DNA from: Drosophila miranda | Lineage: Eukaryota > Arthropoda > Insecta > Diptera > Drosophilidae | Assembly: GCF_003369915.1 (NCBI RefSeq) | Contig: NC_046676.1 | Span: 23,684,001-23,748,000, forward strand | Length of the DNA stretch: 64,000 nt | Reading direction: 5' to 3' | Shown: positions 43,952 to 56,876 of the stretch, piece after piece | How the letters are laid out: each line of letters starts with the position of its first letter | Numbering within the stretch: position 1 is the first letter of the stretch | Position numbers and translations under genes: made by a program | The notes under the pieces: generated by a model | The model's database searches: none | What the model saw: the letters and a program-made list of their open reading frames with translations, nothing else | Told to the model about the DNA's origin: nothing

Positions 43952-46900
43952 ATGAATGCCCTACTGCGCCTCGATGGAAGGACTCTGAAAACGAATTACC
44001 ACCTTCAGAATTTCTACACACGCTGTAAGTTCCGATAATCACGATATGGCTCAAAGCGCAAAAACTTTCCATTGATTTTATTACTGTGTGCATGCGTGTG
44101 TTGGGTAGCATTGTGTGTGTCGCCTGTGCATGTGTTTGTTTTGACTGCAGTTTCGGGACCAGCTGATTCGTGGGCACTAAAATTTCCTTATCTAGTTATA
44201 AATTTTCCTCTTGCGCGCCATCGACAAACATTTGAAAAGTCTCGAAATTATGTGTTTCGCCTTCAATCGCGCCATCTAGTAAATGAAGCTTATCTTCAGG
44301 TTTAGCGAGATTTCGGCTATCAGCTGACCAATATTTAAACCTCTTTTACGAAGAACATTTAGTTTTCTAGGGATTTGGCGGACCTGAAATGGGTATGAGG
44401 ACAGGTTCAGGGTCAGGAACAGGTGCCAGAGACAGGTAGAAATACAGACAATGCGACGCCGCAAACAATGTGTACAGTCGCATCAGCATTTTCATGTTTC
44501 ATAATAGAAATTGGTCAGAATACGCTTGGTTCTTGTGTGTTCCCCTAGCACTGCCCCCCTCTTTTTTCAAACTAACATTCACCTTGATCGATTGCCAAAT
44601 GTAAGAAGAAACATAGTGAAATGAGAAAAGGAAAAGTGAATAGTAGAAAAGTGCACTTTTCGCACATTTCTCAATGTTTGCCACATTGTTTATTTATAGC
44701 GAAAGAGAGTTTCCCAGTTCTCTCTGGGGGTTTCGTTTCGCTCGATTTGGTCTCCGAGAATCTGGTTTACATAAGCTCCAGGTGTTAATTTTAAGTGTCG
44801 CTTTTCGCTTCGCTGCTCGTATTGCTCATATCAACTCGTTCTGTCTGGGCCCAATGCACAAGCCACTAGAGGAACCCTACTTATCAGCTGCAAACTTTTT
44901 CCTATTGTTGCTCGTCGTGATTAATAATCTGTTTTGTATTTTTCCTTTCCTTCTTTGTTTGCTAGCTCGCTTACACAATTTGCCGGCTTTTCGAGATTAT
45001 TGAACTGTTTTGTTCCGTTATATATTTCTTTTTCGCTTTGGGGGACCTTGGAAAAGGTGAAGAAACGTGATTCGTAATGTTCGGATGAACGTTTTTCCGT
45101 TTCATTGCTCTTGGAGATTCCTTTGTGCCTTTGCTTAAATCATCCGTTATATTTTACTTACCATAATTTTCGACATTTGCAGATCTCAAAACGAGCTGTT
45201 GTGCCTGTTGCACCGATGACTACCTTAATGGGGCAACGGGAAAGGAATGCGAACACACTCAGAGGAGATCCACACCGACCTCGTCCCCATCGGACACCGG
45301 CGGCCCACTGCGCAAATTTGTGCACTCGCGAAATCTTTTCCAGCATCAGTCAGTATTTAAGTACGGCTATTACTATTCGGGACATGGGTTTCGACATCTG
45401 CACTCCAGCCGATCCCTGCTCGAGTCGTCTACCTCGAAGATTGACGTAACTGTTAAGAAGCTGAAGAACCAGCAGAAGGAGAAGGTGGATGAGATTATGA
45501 AGGAGGTGGCCAATGGCCAGGCCTCGGCGAAGACTGCAGCAGCTGCAGCTACCGCCACGGCCGGGGCGGATATAAACCAGAACGCGATGACCGCCGACGC
45601 AGCTGGATCGTCGGCGACCTCGTTGACCCAAGCAGCGGACAAGTCGGTGGCCAAACCAAAGAAGTCGCTAGGAGTGCGCATATGGGAGGAGATAGTCCAC
45701 TATTATCATGGCTTTCGCCTGCTCTTCATTGATGTGGCCATCTGCTCAAAGCTGCTTTGGCGCGTCCTCAACGGCAAGAGTCTCACCAGACGTGAGAATA
45801 AGCAGCTCCAGAGAACAACATCGGATTTGTTCCGATTGATTCCATTCTCGGTGTTTATTATAGTCCCGTTTATGGAGTTGCTGCTGCCGCTTTTCATCAA
45901 ATTCTTTCCGGGAATGCTGCCGTCCACGTTCCAAACGCCCAAGGATCAGCAGGACAAGCTGAGACAGTCTCTGGGCGTGCGCCTAGAGGTGGCAAAGTTC
46001 CTGCAGCAGACCTTGGACCAAATGCCCGTCCAGCATAAGGAGCACAGCAGCGAGGAGGCGAAGGCTTTTGAGGCGTTCTTCAACAAGATTCGTCATCCAA
46101 GTGAGAACGTGAGCAACGAAGATATTATCAAGTTTGCCAAGCGCTTCGACGATGAGATCACTTTGGACTCGCTCTCCCGGGAGCAGCTGGCGGCCCTCTG
46201 TCGTGTCCTCGAGATAAATACGCTCGGCACTAGTAATCTGCTGCGATTCCAACTGCGCCTGAAGCTGCGCTACTTGGCCACCGACGATCGGGTGATAGTC
46301 CGCGAGGGCGTTGACACCCTAGATCTTATCGAGCTGCAGCAGGCCTGCAAGGCGCGTGGCATGAGGGCGTACGGCCTCACCGAGGAACGCCTTCGCTCCC
46401 AGCTGCAGGAGTGGGTCGATCTGTCGCTGAACGAAAAGGTTCCACCCTCGCTGCTGCTGTTGTCCCGCGCCATGGTTATCTCCGACGAGGGCAATGCCAC
46501 GGATAAGCTGAAGGAGACGATGAGGGTGCTGCCGGATGCGGTGGGTGCCCATACCCGTCATGCCATTGGCGAGAGCGAGGGCAAGGTGGACAACAAGACC
46601 AAGATTGAGATCATCAAGGAGGAGGAGCGCAGGATTCAAGAAGAGCGTGAGGAGGAACATGAGGAGGTTATTGCCAAGCGCACAGCAATCAAGGATGAGC
46701 AACCCGCTCCATATGTGTTTGCCGAGCAGTTGACCCACGCCACACATGTATTGGAGCACAAGGAAGCAGCCGTGCCCGTCGCTTCCGATTCGGACAAGAG
46801 CATCTCCTCGACAGACGTCCAAATGCTCTCCGATGCACTGAACACACTCTCCTCCGACAAGCAGTTGGTGGTCGAGAAGGAGACCATCAAGGAGCTGAAG

Positions 46901-48352
46901 GAGGAGCTGCGAGACTATAAGGAGGATGTGGAGGAGTTGCGGGAGGTGCGCCAGGTGGTCAAGGAGCCGGTCCGAGAGAGCCGAGCTGCCAAGTTGCTCT
47001 ACAACCGTGTCAACAAGATGATATCCCAGCTAGACGGTGTCCTGAATGATCTGGAGCATCGCCAGCAGCAGATCAAGCAGGCGAATGCCATTGACTGTTC
47101 GGAGGCCGAGCCCACCCCAGAAAGGCAGCCTACTGTCCACATTGATGAGCTGGTCGCCACCATCAAACGCACAAGGGAAGCCTCCGACGAGGAGCGGTTC
47201 AAGGTAGTGGAAGAGCTGCTCGTCAAGCTGGATGCCGACCAAGATGGTGCGATTTCCGTGAATGAAATCACCAAAGTTGTCCAGAGCATCGACAGCCAAG
47301 CCACCAATATCGATAAGAAGCAGCTGGAGGAGTTCACCGAGCTGCTCACCAAGCAGGCGACCAAGCGACGCAACGAGGAAATCGTTCACATCGACGATCT
47401 GATGCAGAACATCAAAAAGATAAAGGAGACCTCTGACGATGCGCGCCTCAAGCATATCGAGCAAGTTCTGGATAAGTTTGATGCCGACAAGGATGGCGTC
47501 ATTACCGTCAACGAAATTCGCAAGGCAATTTGGATGTGACCCCTTGTGAAGATCCCGTTTTAACCTATTCCATATCTTCCATATCGACAGGTGATGGAGT
47601 CCATCGGTCGTGACAACATCAAGCTGAGTGAGAAGGCCATCGATGAACTCATTTGTCTGCTGGACAAGGAGCAAATCCTGCATGCGGAGGAGAAGATTGA
47701 AAGGGCCATTGCCAGGAGCTTGAAGGATGCGGAGAAGCTCAAGGCTGAGGTGGACAAAAAGGATAAGGAATTGGCCAATCTGGTAGACGGGCTTCACGAC
47801 TCCGCCAAGGAGATCAAGGACATTGCAAGCGATTTGGGTGCCATGGACATAGCTAAAAAGCTAAAATCAGAAGTAAGCATCTCATCTCCATCCCAATCTC
47901 ATTGTGAAATTCAAAAATTGTGATCATTCTCTCCTGACCCACAGGCCCCATTCCAAGACACGGCTCAGACGTTGAAGGACTGCGCCAAGGATCTAAGCGA
48001 CGTGACGCCGAAGCCGCCAGTACCACCAGAGGATAACAAAACGAATCCCACACGAGGCGCACCTCAGAAAGACTCGAAAGATTCCGGTCCACCCAAGTCG
48101 TCCGGTGGAGGTAGCGGAGGCCTAGGAGGTGGCATTTCCGCGAGTGCCGGCAACGTCACCACAGAAGCCGTGATCCGAGAGGCAGCAGAGCGTCAAGTGG
48201 AAAAGCTCTTGCCAAAGGACATTACCGTTCCGCCCGCGATACCGACTACACCACCACCAACAACGCCACCTGTAACAAAAAAGGCCACGGCCGCGGCAAG
48301 CGCATCGCCTCAGCCCCTATCCTCTGCAAATGCCTCAAAGAAGGTACTCTGA
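43952..48352 (+). CDS. Letm1: Letm1, mitochondrial inner-membrane cation/proton exchanger
   Basis: Letm1 maintains mitochondrial K+/Ca2+ and volume balance from the inner membrane. Four exons are inferred: 43952-44024, 45183-47524, 47591-47872 and 47945-48352 (1,034 residues). A presequence-like Arg- and His-rich N-terminus leads to VHYYHGFRLLFIDVAICSKL and the membrane segment near residues 242-272 (LIPFSVFIIVPFMELLLPLF). Next comes the LETM1 ribosome-binding-like domain, then coiled coils. Two EF-hands lie near 730 (DADQDGAISVNE) and 795 (DADKDGVITVNE). A proline-rich tail closes the protein. The third junction uses a GC donor (AAG then GCAATT), giving NEIRK-VMESIGRDNIKLS. If that 66-bp intron is retained, the frame ends at once in AIWM. 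No intervening gene was seen in the 1.16-kb first intron. Confidence 0.94.
44025..45182 (+). other. First intron of Letm1
   Basis: This 1.16-kb GT-AG intron is AT-rich, and I found no coding sequence or recognisable RNA gene in it. Confidence 0.6.
47525..47590 (+). other. GC-AG intron of Letm1
   Basis: The intron begins GCAATTTGG and ends CATATCGACAG. Joining AAG to GTGATGGAGTCC keeps the frame and the conserved protein. No GT donor nearby gives an open product. The donor matches the AG|GC core, but positions +5 and +6 (TT) are weak. Confidence 0.8.
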
Positions 48353-49038
48353 CCGACCATCGAGTCATCGAAAATAGGATCGGATAAGACAACTCTCAAG
48401 CCGAAGTAATTAGAAAGTGCAGGAGGCACGAGACGGAGGAGGACAATTTGTTTGCTTATGTGTCCAGCATGTTCTTATTACAACTAGATTGATTGTTACT
48501 ATAATATAACCGAAAAACAAATCGAGAAACCGAGAGAACACCTAAACCACTACGAAAATCAAAGAAACGCTAGATGCTAGACAGAAATAGGAGCATGTGC
48601 TCCACGACTACTTAACTCGTGGCTGTAGTAAAACATCCACTCTCTGAGTAAGGCACAAATATATGAATACCTTCCTCCCCACACCTGAAATATCTTAACT
48701 ATCCTAAACATCTTAGTTTTATAAATTAACCGATAATATATGTATGTGTGTTACGTATCTGCATTCATCACCTAAAAATGAATGAACGATGAATGAACGA
48801 TGCGGCACTTCACTTGGCCGAAAACCATATTAGCGAAGCGATTGTGATCATTAAGCGAAATGTTAATTTACTATTTAGTACATTTTATTTCTATCCATAC
48901 GAATGAATCAAGCTGAAAGGCCTGAGCCAGAGGAAAGATATTGGAAATAAATTGAGTTTTGAAACCACGTGATAATTCTAAACAATAATGTGTGTGCTTG
49001 AATGAATTTGTTTATGAGAATTTGTAAAAGTTTTTTGC

Positions 49039-49044
49039 AATAAA
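49039..49044 (+). terminator. Polyadenylation signal of Letm1
   Basis: AATAAA lies in sense orientation about 690 bp beyond the stop codon. Confidence 0.55.
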
Positions 49045-50484
49045 AGTTAGTATAAAACCCAAAACGTGTACTCCTCTGTATCTGAGATGAATTGTCCATC
49101 AAATGGTTGACTCCATTTTTACAATTAAAACTAATGTTGCACACAAAAAGGCCGTTGTTTAATTAATGGACTTCAACTGAAACCACATCGACTGCTTATA
49201 ATTCAATCATTGGATTGTTCATTACAATCCTTTGAGGAGAATGCCGTTGGGCCATGGGGCATTCCCTGAACTGGCCTCCCAAAATGCCAGTGATTCACAA
49301 TCAATAGCCACAAGCACCGAACTTTTGTGGTGATGCAACCATCAGGAGTTTGGCCTCAACTGGGAACAAGTTACTAGTAGTTTTATAGAACATTTCCATC
49401 ATCGTATTGTGGGCAAAGGGAGAGTAATGAAAATAAACCACAAACATTTTCATATTTCTGCCAAGCCACTGGGCCATAAATTCACTTCAAATTTTAGAGA
49501 ACTAATTGCTGGGAAGATACGGGAACAAAGATGGTAAAAGGAGCACAGATTCCCATCGTACCACTGAAAAGGGTTAAATACCATTCGAAATGAAGCAAGT
49601 GAAGAAAATATCGGTTTGAAAAGAAGCTGTTCCACTCTGGATACCCTGGATATTCGTACATTTGCTCTGATTGGGACAACTCGCTGGGCATTCCTTCTAT
49701 AATCAAACGAGGGCATACATACTTGTACATATGTGCGGATCTGGGATCTATTCGGCTGTAGGTTCGATGTGTCTGTTAAAACTAAATAAATATAGGAAAA
49801 CTTTCATCCAACAATCAAATCGAAAATAAATAAGAGCCAAAACGAGAGAAAAGAATACTCGTACTCATACCCGGTGCAGCGAAACTGTATTTAAAGGTAA
49901 ATAAAACCACGAAAAATGCGAAACAAGCCAAATAATAATAAACTTCAGACCCCTGGGAGGATGGTGCTGGGGGCCAAGTGAGAATTGTTGTTTGCAATCA
50001 GGCGAAGACCAGCCAACGAGTGGAGCAGACTGGAGTGGAGTGGCAGTGCCAGCTCGGAGGAGATGGAGATGAAGATGAAGATGGACAAGAAACTTCTGGG
50101 CGAGGGCGACGGTGAGGGTCCTGGCAAAAAGTTTGCCCAGCTCAAAGTGCTTGGAATGCAACAATAAAATTCGAAATCTGCCATGAATTGCAGACAATCA
50201 TGGAACAGGGGACAGAACAGAGCTCACACCCAAGCAGATTCAAACTGCATCGCAATGGAATGAAGTTAATAAGTTTCAGCGAGCCAGCAGTCCGGCGACA
50301 AACCCTGTGCCAATGAAATAAAGGTCTGCAAAAAAGTATATATTATTTGAGGAAATGTTGCAGAACAATTAAAAAGTTGTGGACTTTCATGAGTCAATCA
50401 AACGACTGAGAACCGCAACGACTTTCTCAAGAGTTGCTCAACTTTGCGGCACTTTAAATGCCAGACAGACAGACGGCACAACAG

Positions 50485-50509
50485 GCATACGCATACGCAT
50501 ACGCATACG
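50485..50509 (+). repeat. (GCATAC)n microsatellite
   Basis: About four tandem copies of the hexamer lie in non-coding sequence. Confidence 0.85.
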
Positions 50510-51035
50510 ATGCCCCATGGTGCAGCATATGAAGAAGCAAGACGTCTACAGAAGGAGCAGGAAGATGTTCCTCTGAGTGAGTGGCTTATGCAATTTGTCG
50601 TGGCTGTTATATATATATATATGTTTTTTAGGGGCAATCGGAACCAGTCAACCGGATCAAGAGGCAACTTTGGGGAAAACTTTAAAAACTACAGAGCCAC
50701 AGAGAGGGCCCTCTGCACTGCCTGGCCTGCCTGTCCTGCCTACGAGTATTTCTAAACAACTGAGAAAGAAAATTTCAGCAGTCAGGATCTGCTGTCAGAA
50801 AGTCGGGTCTGTCAGTTAAAGCCCCTGGCATGTGCTGCACATTTCGCATTAAAAAACACCCGAAATGAGATGATGCACAACAAGAGCAGATGCTGAAATG
50901 AATTTTCTGCCTTTGTATATTTAATTATTTTCACTGCCTTTTTTTAACACTATTTATTTTACGATCTACCCAAAGTTATAAGAATAATTCAAGTACTGTT
51001 TCTGAAACTGTTTACGGCATAAGACAACCTTCGAA

Positions 51036-51536
51036 TTAGTCCCTTCTTGGTTGTCTTTTCTGGCAAGGATTGGACTGCAAATGGAACCAGCCGTATCGCC
51101 AGCTGGTAGCCTCCGGATAGTTGTATTTGTCGTCGGGGCTGTGCTCGTACCGGCGCTCCAGGTAGGTGGATCGCTGCCCACTGCGTAGCAGCTCCAGCTC
51201 CGCTGCCGGCACAGACTTCATCGGATCGCTGCACTTGCTGAAGTGTTGCTGCTCCACCGGCGACAGATTGTAGTCGAAGATGAGGGATCTGGAAGGCCGG
51301 TAAATGCGGCTACTCACTGCATACGGATTCGGGCAGTGCGGCGTGGCTAAATCACTCTTTGAACGCATCCTAAGCGCAGGCACGGCGACAATTGCTTTCG
51401 ACTTTGGGGTTTGGGTGGATCCGCCACTATTTCTGCCCCAAATGGATGGCCTTGCCTGTAGAATATGTGCGCTATGGGGTCTTCTCTGGTGCTCCAGTGG
51501 TATGGCGGCTATGGTCTTTGCCTTTTGGGAGTCCAT
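51036..51536 (-). CDS. Small basic protein, possibly sperm microtubule-associated
   Basis: This is a single-exon frame of 166 residues with strongly protein-like composition: basic, tyrosine- and arginine-rich, with no signal peptide or membrane segment. Notable phrases are PHSAHILQARPSIWGR, YAVSSRIYRPSRSLIFDYNL and, near the C-terminus, ERRYEHSPDDKYNYPEATSW followed by RYGW. Short basic proteins with such Tyr, Trp and Pro motifs are common among microtubule inner proteins of cilia and sperm flagella. The genes to its right look testis-biased, which fits, but I do not recognise the family and assign no function. The ATG at 51536 is the first in frame. Confidence 0.65.
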   Translation of the reverse strand: MDSQKAKTIAAIPLEHQRRPHSAHILQARPSIWGRNSGGSTQTPKSKAIVAVPALRMRSKSDLATPHCPNPYAVSSRIYRPSRSLIFDYNLSPVEQQHFSKCSDPMKSVPAAELELLRSGQRSTYLERRYEHSPDDKYNYPEATSWRYGWFHLQSNPCQKRQPRRD

Positions 51537-52286
51537 TTTTGAATTTGGAAGTCACTTTTGTATTTAGAGCCCTAAATATTTCCTGCGTTCCCTGTAGGAA
51601 AAACCTAATGAAAAAGAGTAGCAATAATTTGATAGAGAAGGACAAAAAAAGCAAAGGAATTGGCATACGAGTAAATGTTATTTACCTACACTGAATGTTA
51701 CAGAAATATTCAAATAGTATGCCATTTTTCGGAACTTGTAAGCCGCTCGCTCCACTTCGACCACTCTCCCTACATTTGTATAGAAATATCGAATCCGCTT
51801 TTTAACGAATGGTAATCCCATCTCCACTTTTTTTAACCCGAATTTATGTTTTTTTTCAATTTGTGTGCAAGTGAGAAAATATAAAGTGGATTATACGGAG
51901 ATAAGGGTGCGCTACAGACCCACTTTTTCTCTGATTTTTTTTACTTTTTCTCTCGTCCCTGGTGTCGCCTTTTCCCGGCCATACAGCGGCCTGGTGGCCG
52001 CACGATGGCCATAAAAACATCAAAGATATGTCGCGCCACACTGGGAAAAGTTTATATGCAGGGAGGGCAGGTCGGGTTGCATCGCATGGACGTTGCACCA
52101 AAATACTCAACTCCATAAAGCGGAGACGTATCGACAGATCTCCATTTTAAAGAGTTGTAGAGAGAGTACGTCGCTTGTGTCTCGGCATTGATTTTACAGT
52201 GGTTGTTTGCTCCAGTATCCATTCTGCTTATTTAGTGGCTTCGCTAGATGTAATTTTGGTTGTTTTCCATGTTTTCCTATGCCAGT

Positions 52287-52334
<48 letters not shown>
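52287..52334 (+). repeat. (CA)n microsatellite
   Basis: About 23-24 uninterrupted CA dinucleotides. Confidence 0.95.
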
Positions 52335-52335
<1 letters not shown>

Positions 52336-55163
52336 ACAGCGTTATCCTGGCATCGTGCCGCCCTTTGGTAAACTGCATAAATTAGCGAAGAGCTTGTGTC
52401 TTGATTGCGTCTAGCTCCCCTGGTCTCTGGGATGGGTCTCTTTAACGAGTTGGCAACTTTGCAGAATTCGAACAATTTGCTACTTTAATGGATTGAAAGT
52501 TCCGGAAATAAGCGACAGCTGCGGCACTCAGACCTCCAGCACCTCCAGCATCTCCAGCACTCCCTCCAAAGCGTTGCTGACCATTAGTGGGTTACTCCCT
52601 CCGTTCTGTCTATCCCATCCGTCCACTTGGATGCGACTCGATTCTACTCGTTTCCATCTTCATTCCCGAGCAACTGCACTTTTCTATCCATCAATACTTT
52701 CGAGCTCCTTCGCGGAGTTGCTTCCTTTCTCGCCATTAATTTGCACAGCATTTGTCGCCATTTGGCTTCAAGTGGGGGCCATAAGCGTGGGCGTTGCCGT
52801 GGCCGTGGCCCTGGACTGCTGTCTGATGGAGTTGCAGTTGCACTTTACTGCCAGCTGCGTGTGCATCACAGAAACAGTCACTGCATTATTGCCCGAAGAC
52901 AGTACCCAACAGCATTATCCTAATTAAATGCAAATTTGGTAGTATAACAGTAATATCCGTTCAGGGCATGCGGCACGAGGCTTTGATAGATTCACCAATC
53001 AAAGTTTCCTTAATGAATCGTACACCGGATGGACCTGCTCCTGCCTCGTCCGCAATGAACGGCTCTCACAGTTTCCTATAATAAGCGGCTTGCCGGGTGC
53101 CGGTCCAGTTGCACAGCCACAACCACGCGGCAACGGCATCCTCCTCCCACTCCTCCGTAAGCATAAACGACTTAATAACTAGCAACGACTGTCGTCGTTG
53201 GTAATGGGCGACAGGCAAAGTTCGTTGACACTAAAGGGCACTTTGGGGCCGCGCTCCTGCAACATCTGCATGTAAATGGGAGTACAGAACGGGGAGGGGG
53301 GCGACTGAGTCAACAATGCCGTGTGCATTGCTCGGTTTATTAAAAAGACCTCTGGGTGAGTCCTGAGTCTGGGCACCATTTGTTACTTCAGGTGAAGCGT
53401 GAAGAGTACATCCTCCTCCTCTTTGCCAGCATTTGTCCATGTGTTTACTTAGCCGAGACACACGATGAAAAAAAAACTCGAAAGAGGACGTACAGTGCTC
53501 GGTGCATGGCTGGTATGCGAGGTGACTGCATTCTATGGTCAAAGGTCATTTGCATTTTGAAATCGTCCGCTTTATCTGGAGATATGAAACCCCAGACGAT
53601 GGCCAGCAGACGGACATACTCGTATGTATATCCTGCAGATTCAAAGGCAGAGATTGAAAAACGGTTGGATTGATACGAAAACAATGGAAACATGTACGAC
53701 TTGCAGTATGGATTTGTCACATACTAGTTGCTCCTAGTTTATTCTTTGAGCGTTCAGAATTAAAGAGCTCTCTATTAATTTGTTGAGCCTGGTAACGAGA
53801 TAGTTGTGAACAGCATAGCTTGTTAACCCATTTCCCCGACTCCAATCCCTTCGAGCACTTCGTGTTCAAATTGTTCATCATTAATTTCCAAATATTTATG
53901 TTTGTGTGCATGCGTGTGTGTGTGAGTGTGTGTACACTGACAGCTTTGGAGCAGGGTCTTTCGAGTAGGACGTAGGCACTTGAAAGAATATTCCACCAAA
54001 CCCTGTTTATCCATTGAAGCGCCCTCCACTTTTATTGGGTCTTTAGTTGCGATGGCGACTGGGCAGGGGGCCTTCTGCTGCTTGGAGAAGGGAGTGCCGG
54101 GAGTAGGGATCCGGCAAAACAACAATCAACACCATTTGACGCTACAAATTAAGCTCGAAGCAAACAAATCGTGGAAGGTTCCCCTGGCTTTGGGCCCCCA
54201 AAAAAAAAGTTGTTGCTGTTCTTGGTTCGTGTTGTTGCCTTGTTTTTGGTGGCTGCCGCTTTATGTCTTCTTGTGTCTGCTCCCCTGCTCCAGCTCCTGC
54301 TCCTGCCACAACTGCCTCAAGGGCGATTTCGTGTTTAGTGCGGAACATTTCTTCTTCGACATCCTTCGATGCTCTCTCTGGCTAAGGGAGATTATTGGGG
54401 GTAAAAGTGCTTAATCAAACGGCAAACGGCAGGGGCACGCATTGAAAACACGGCGTATACTTAATTTTGGTGCACATTGCCTAGGGCCGAAGGGTCTGTC
54501 TGTCTGCTCTCCACTTTACTCCACTCCTTCGGGTAAGAGCGTGCTAATGAAGCCATGCCTGAGATCGATGAAAATATTTATTTAATTTCCAAGTGCGCGA
54601 GACTTGAGTCTCAGTCTTTTTTTTTGTGGAATGTTGTACCGTTCAGAAACTATGTATTAAAAACATATTCGAATGGTATGAAAATATTCCACAAATTTAG
54701 TAGGCAATTACCAATACCAGTTTCTTGTTCCTGTTTCCTGTTGCCTAATGCCTTGTTATTGGACACTTTCATAAATTCCTATATTTATTCATTTAACGAC
54801 TGACTGCCTGCAGCAATGCCAATACCATTTTATGCATGAAGCATAATAGAATTTCATCGCGATTGCCGCAAACAAAACATATTGCGAGGACGACAGGTGA
54901 CAATGGGAGGGGCGCCTAGTCGCCCAGTCGCCCAGTCGCCTGGCCCGTAAACGTAAATGTAAATGGAAAAACTGTCGAATCAGTTGGAATAATTGCATTC
55001 GGCGTGATTCTATTTGCTGGTCGTTTTGTTTGCAGTCGTGTTTAATTTATTTATTTGCCAGTCGCATTTTGCAAACGCTTGCCGTGGGACCCGGGCACCA
55101 GAACAGCCATTGGGTGGCACGTGTTTAATCCTGGTAAGTATGCGGCACACTTCCTGGATGATG

Positions 55164-55178
55164 CCCCCCCCCCCCCCC
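55164..55178 (+). repeat. Poly-C homopolymer
   Basis: An uninterrupted run of about 15 C is followed by ACCCGCGCGCCCC. Such G/C homopolymers are rare in Drosophila, and the exact length is prone to sequencing error. Confidence 0.8.
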
Positions 55179-55989
55179 ACCCGCGCGCCCCGTTTGTGTC
55201 CCTGGTTCTGTCTCTCTTTCTCGTCCTGGTGTCCTACTCCCCAGGTCTGCCACACGGTTGTCATAAAATGTTAAATATAAATTTATGGCAGAGTGCGCGC
55301 TTGTGGCATACTAAGCACCGCATCGTTGCATGGTCCAGGAACTCGGGTCTCGGGGGCAGGTTCGTTCTGGGCTCTGGCTAAGCACATTAGGAAAATGAAG
55401 CTGTTTCCCGATTACGATTACATTTTCCACAGATTTGCTCTTTTGTTGCATTTTCCGAGCCGAGACTTTGTTGTCAACTTCTTCTGCCCCAGAAACTTGC
55501 TTGAATGTTTTGGCAGTTTTGAGGGGCAGCAGATGGCTGGGTTGGGCATTTTGGTTAATGGCTAAACAGATTTCAAGTGGCAACAGAAACAGGATGGACA
55601 ATGTGGCTTGTGCGGTGAATATTAACCCAATTTACGGTAATTTTCTCAATAATTTGTGACATCATTAATCCGATTAACGTGGCAATGATATTAAATTGTG
55701 AATTTGAATAGATAATACAATAATGATGCAGCGATGGCATACCACAAGTGCACAATAAATTGAATTATGAATTCACATTGATTATTGTAGCTTTTTATTT
55801 CTCTCAATTATCGCAACAAATCGTGTGATTTCATGATCCCACTGTTCCGATATATTGCTGTCGACACATACGTAAAGTTGGCTGCGGCTGAAAGTCAATC
55901 TGTTTCTAACCTTAAAATTTATAGAATTCCGTACTGCAAGGCATTTATTATTTAGTTCATTTATCACTACACATAAAACAATATTTCCA

Positions 55990-56876
55990 ATGTCCGACCG
56001 CTATGATCGTGCCGTGACCATATACTCGCCCGATGGCCATCTGCTGCAAGTGGAGTACGCCCAGGAGGCAGTGCGCCGAGGATCCACGGCGGTGAGTGCG
56101 GCAGCTTCGTGATTGTGAATTGTCTCTGATCTCTGGGCTATCTTCAGGTGGGACTTCGCACCAACGATTGCATTGTGGTGGGCGTGGAGAAGAGGTCCAG
56201 CAATCCCTTGTTTGATGAGCGTTCCATGCGCAAGATTTCCATGCTCGACAATCATGTGGTGATGACCTTCGCCGGCCTCACTGCAGATGCCCGAGTACTG
56301 ATCAGCCGCGCCCAAGCGGAGGCCCAGAGCTATCGTTTGAATTTCGAGAGGCCCGTGACTGTGGAGTACATAACACGGTGAAAGCAGTTTCCTCGCTTAC
56401 CCTTTGCCAAAAACTTATTGAAGCCGCGGTGGCGGCCTTTTCCTTTCAGCTTCATAGCGCAGATGAAGCAGAATTACACTCAAAGTAATGGACGACGTCC
56501 CTTCGGGCTCTCCTGCCTGATGGGTGGCTTCGACGGTGATGGCAAGCCGCATCTGTACCAAACCGAACCATCGGGCATCTACTACGAGTGGACGGGCAGC
56601 AGCACGGGGCGTGCGGGCACCACGGCGCGCGAATACATGGAGAAGCATGCGGGCGATACGGTCGACTCCATGGACGAGCAGACGGCCGTCAAGCATGTGG
56701 TGCGCACCCTGATGAGTGGCACCGAGCAGAGCGAACCCCAACTGGATGTGGCAGTGCTGCGGTTCAATCAGCCACTCCGCATGGTCGAGCGCCAGGCTCT
56801 GGACGATCATATTAGGGCTATCCGTGGTGAAATCGAGGCGGAGGTCAAGACCAGGCTGGTGCCTAACAAATTATAA
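55990..56876 (+). CDS. Prosalpha4T2: Proteasome alpha4-type subunit, testis paralogue (Prosalpha4T)
   Basis: This encodes a 20S proteasome alpha-ring subunit of the alpha4/PSMA7 type. Three exons, 55990-56091, 56148-56377 and 56450-56876, join in phase (252 residues). The alpha-subunit N-terminal signature is intact ([20 protein letters not shown]), as are the cores [20 protein letters not shown] and [20 protein letters not shown]. The sequence differs widely from the ubiquitous Prosalpha4, especially after residue 165, and lacks that protein's Lys- and Glu-rich tail, ending [10 protein letters not shown]. Drosophila has two male-germline alpha4 paralogues. The one near cytological 60D (Prosalpha4T2, also called Pros28.1B) fits this neighbourhood, so the symbol rests partly on position. 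Confidence 0.85.

Larger units (their letters stand above)
48353..51035. other. Letm1 3' UTR and intergenic region
   Basis: The Letm1 3' UTR probably ends after the AATAAA at 49039-49044. Beyond it I see no gene; there is a GCATAC hexanucleotide run at about 50485-50509 and a short (TA)n near 50611. Several open frames of 60-110 codons show no protein-like composition. Confidence 0.55.
51537..55989. other. Long gene-free stretch with simple repeats
   Basis: In 4.4 kb I see no gene I can support. It contains a long (CA)n microsatellite (about 52287-52334), a GT-rich run (about 53899-53932) and a poly-C run (about 55164-55178). Open frames such as 52493-52927 have low-complexity Ser-, Leu- and Pro-rich translations and no domain. 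Confidence 0.5.

Noticed and set aside
52493-52927. 144-codon plus-strand frame rich in Ser and Leu
   Set aside because: Low-complexity translation with an overlapping second frame, no domain, no recognisable promoter or polyadenylation signal.
52287-53932. CA- and GT-rich stretches as a possible CRISPR-like or structured array
   Set aside because: They are plain dinucleotide microsatellites with no spacer structure.
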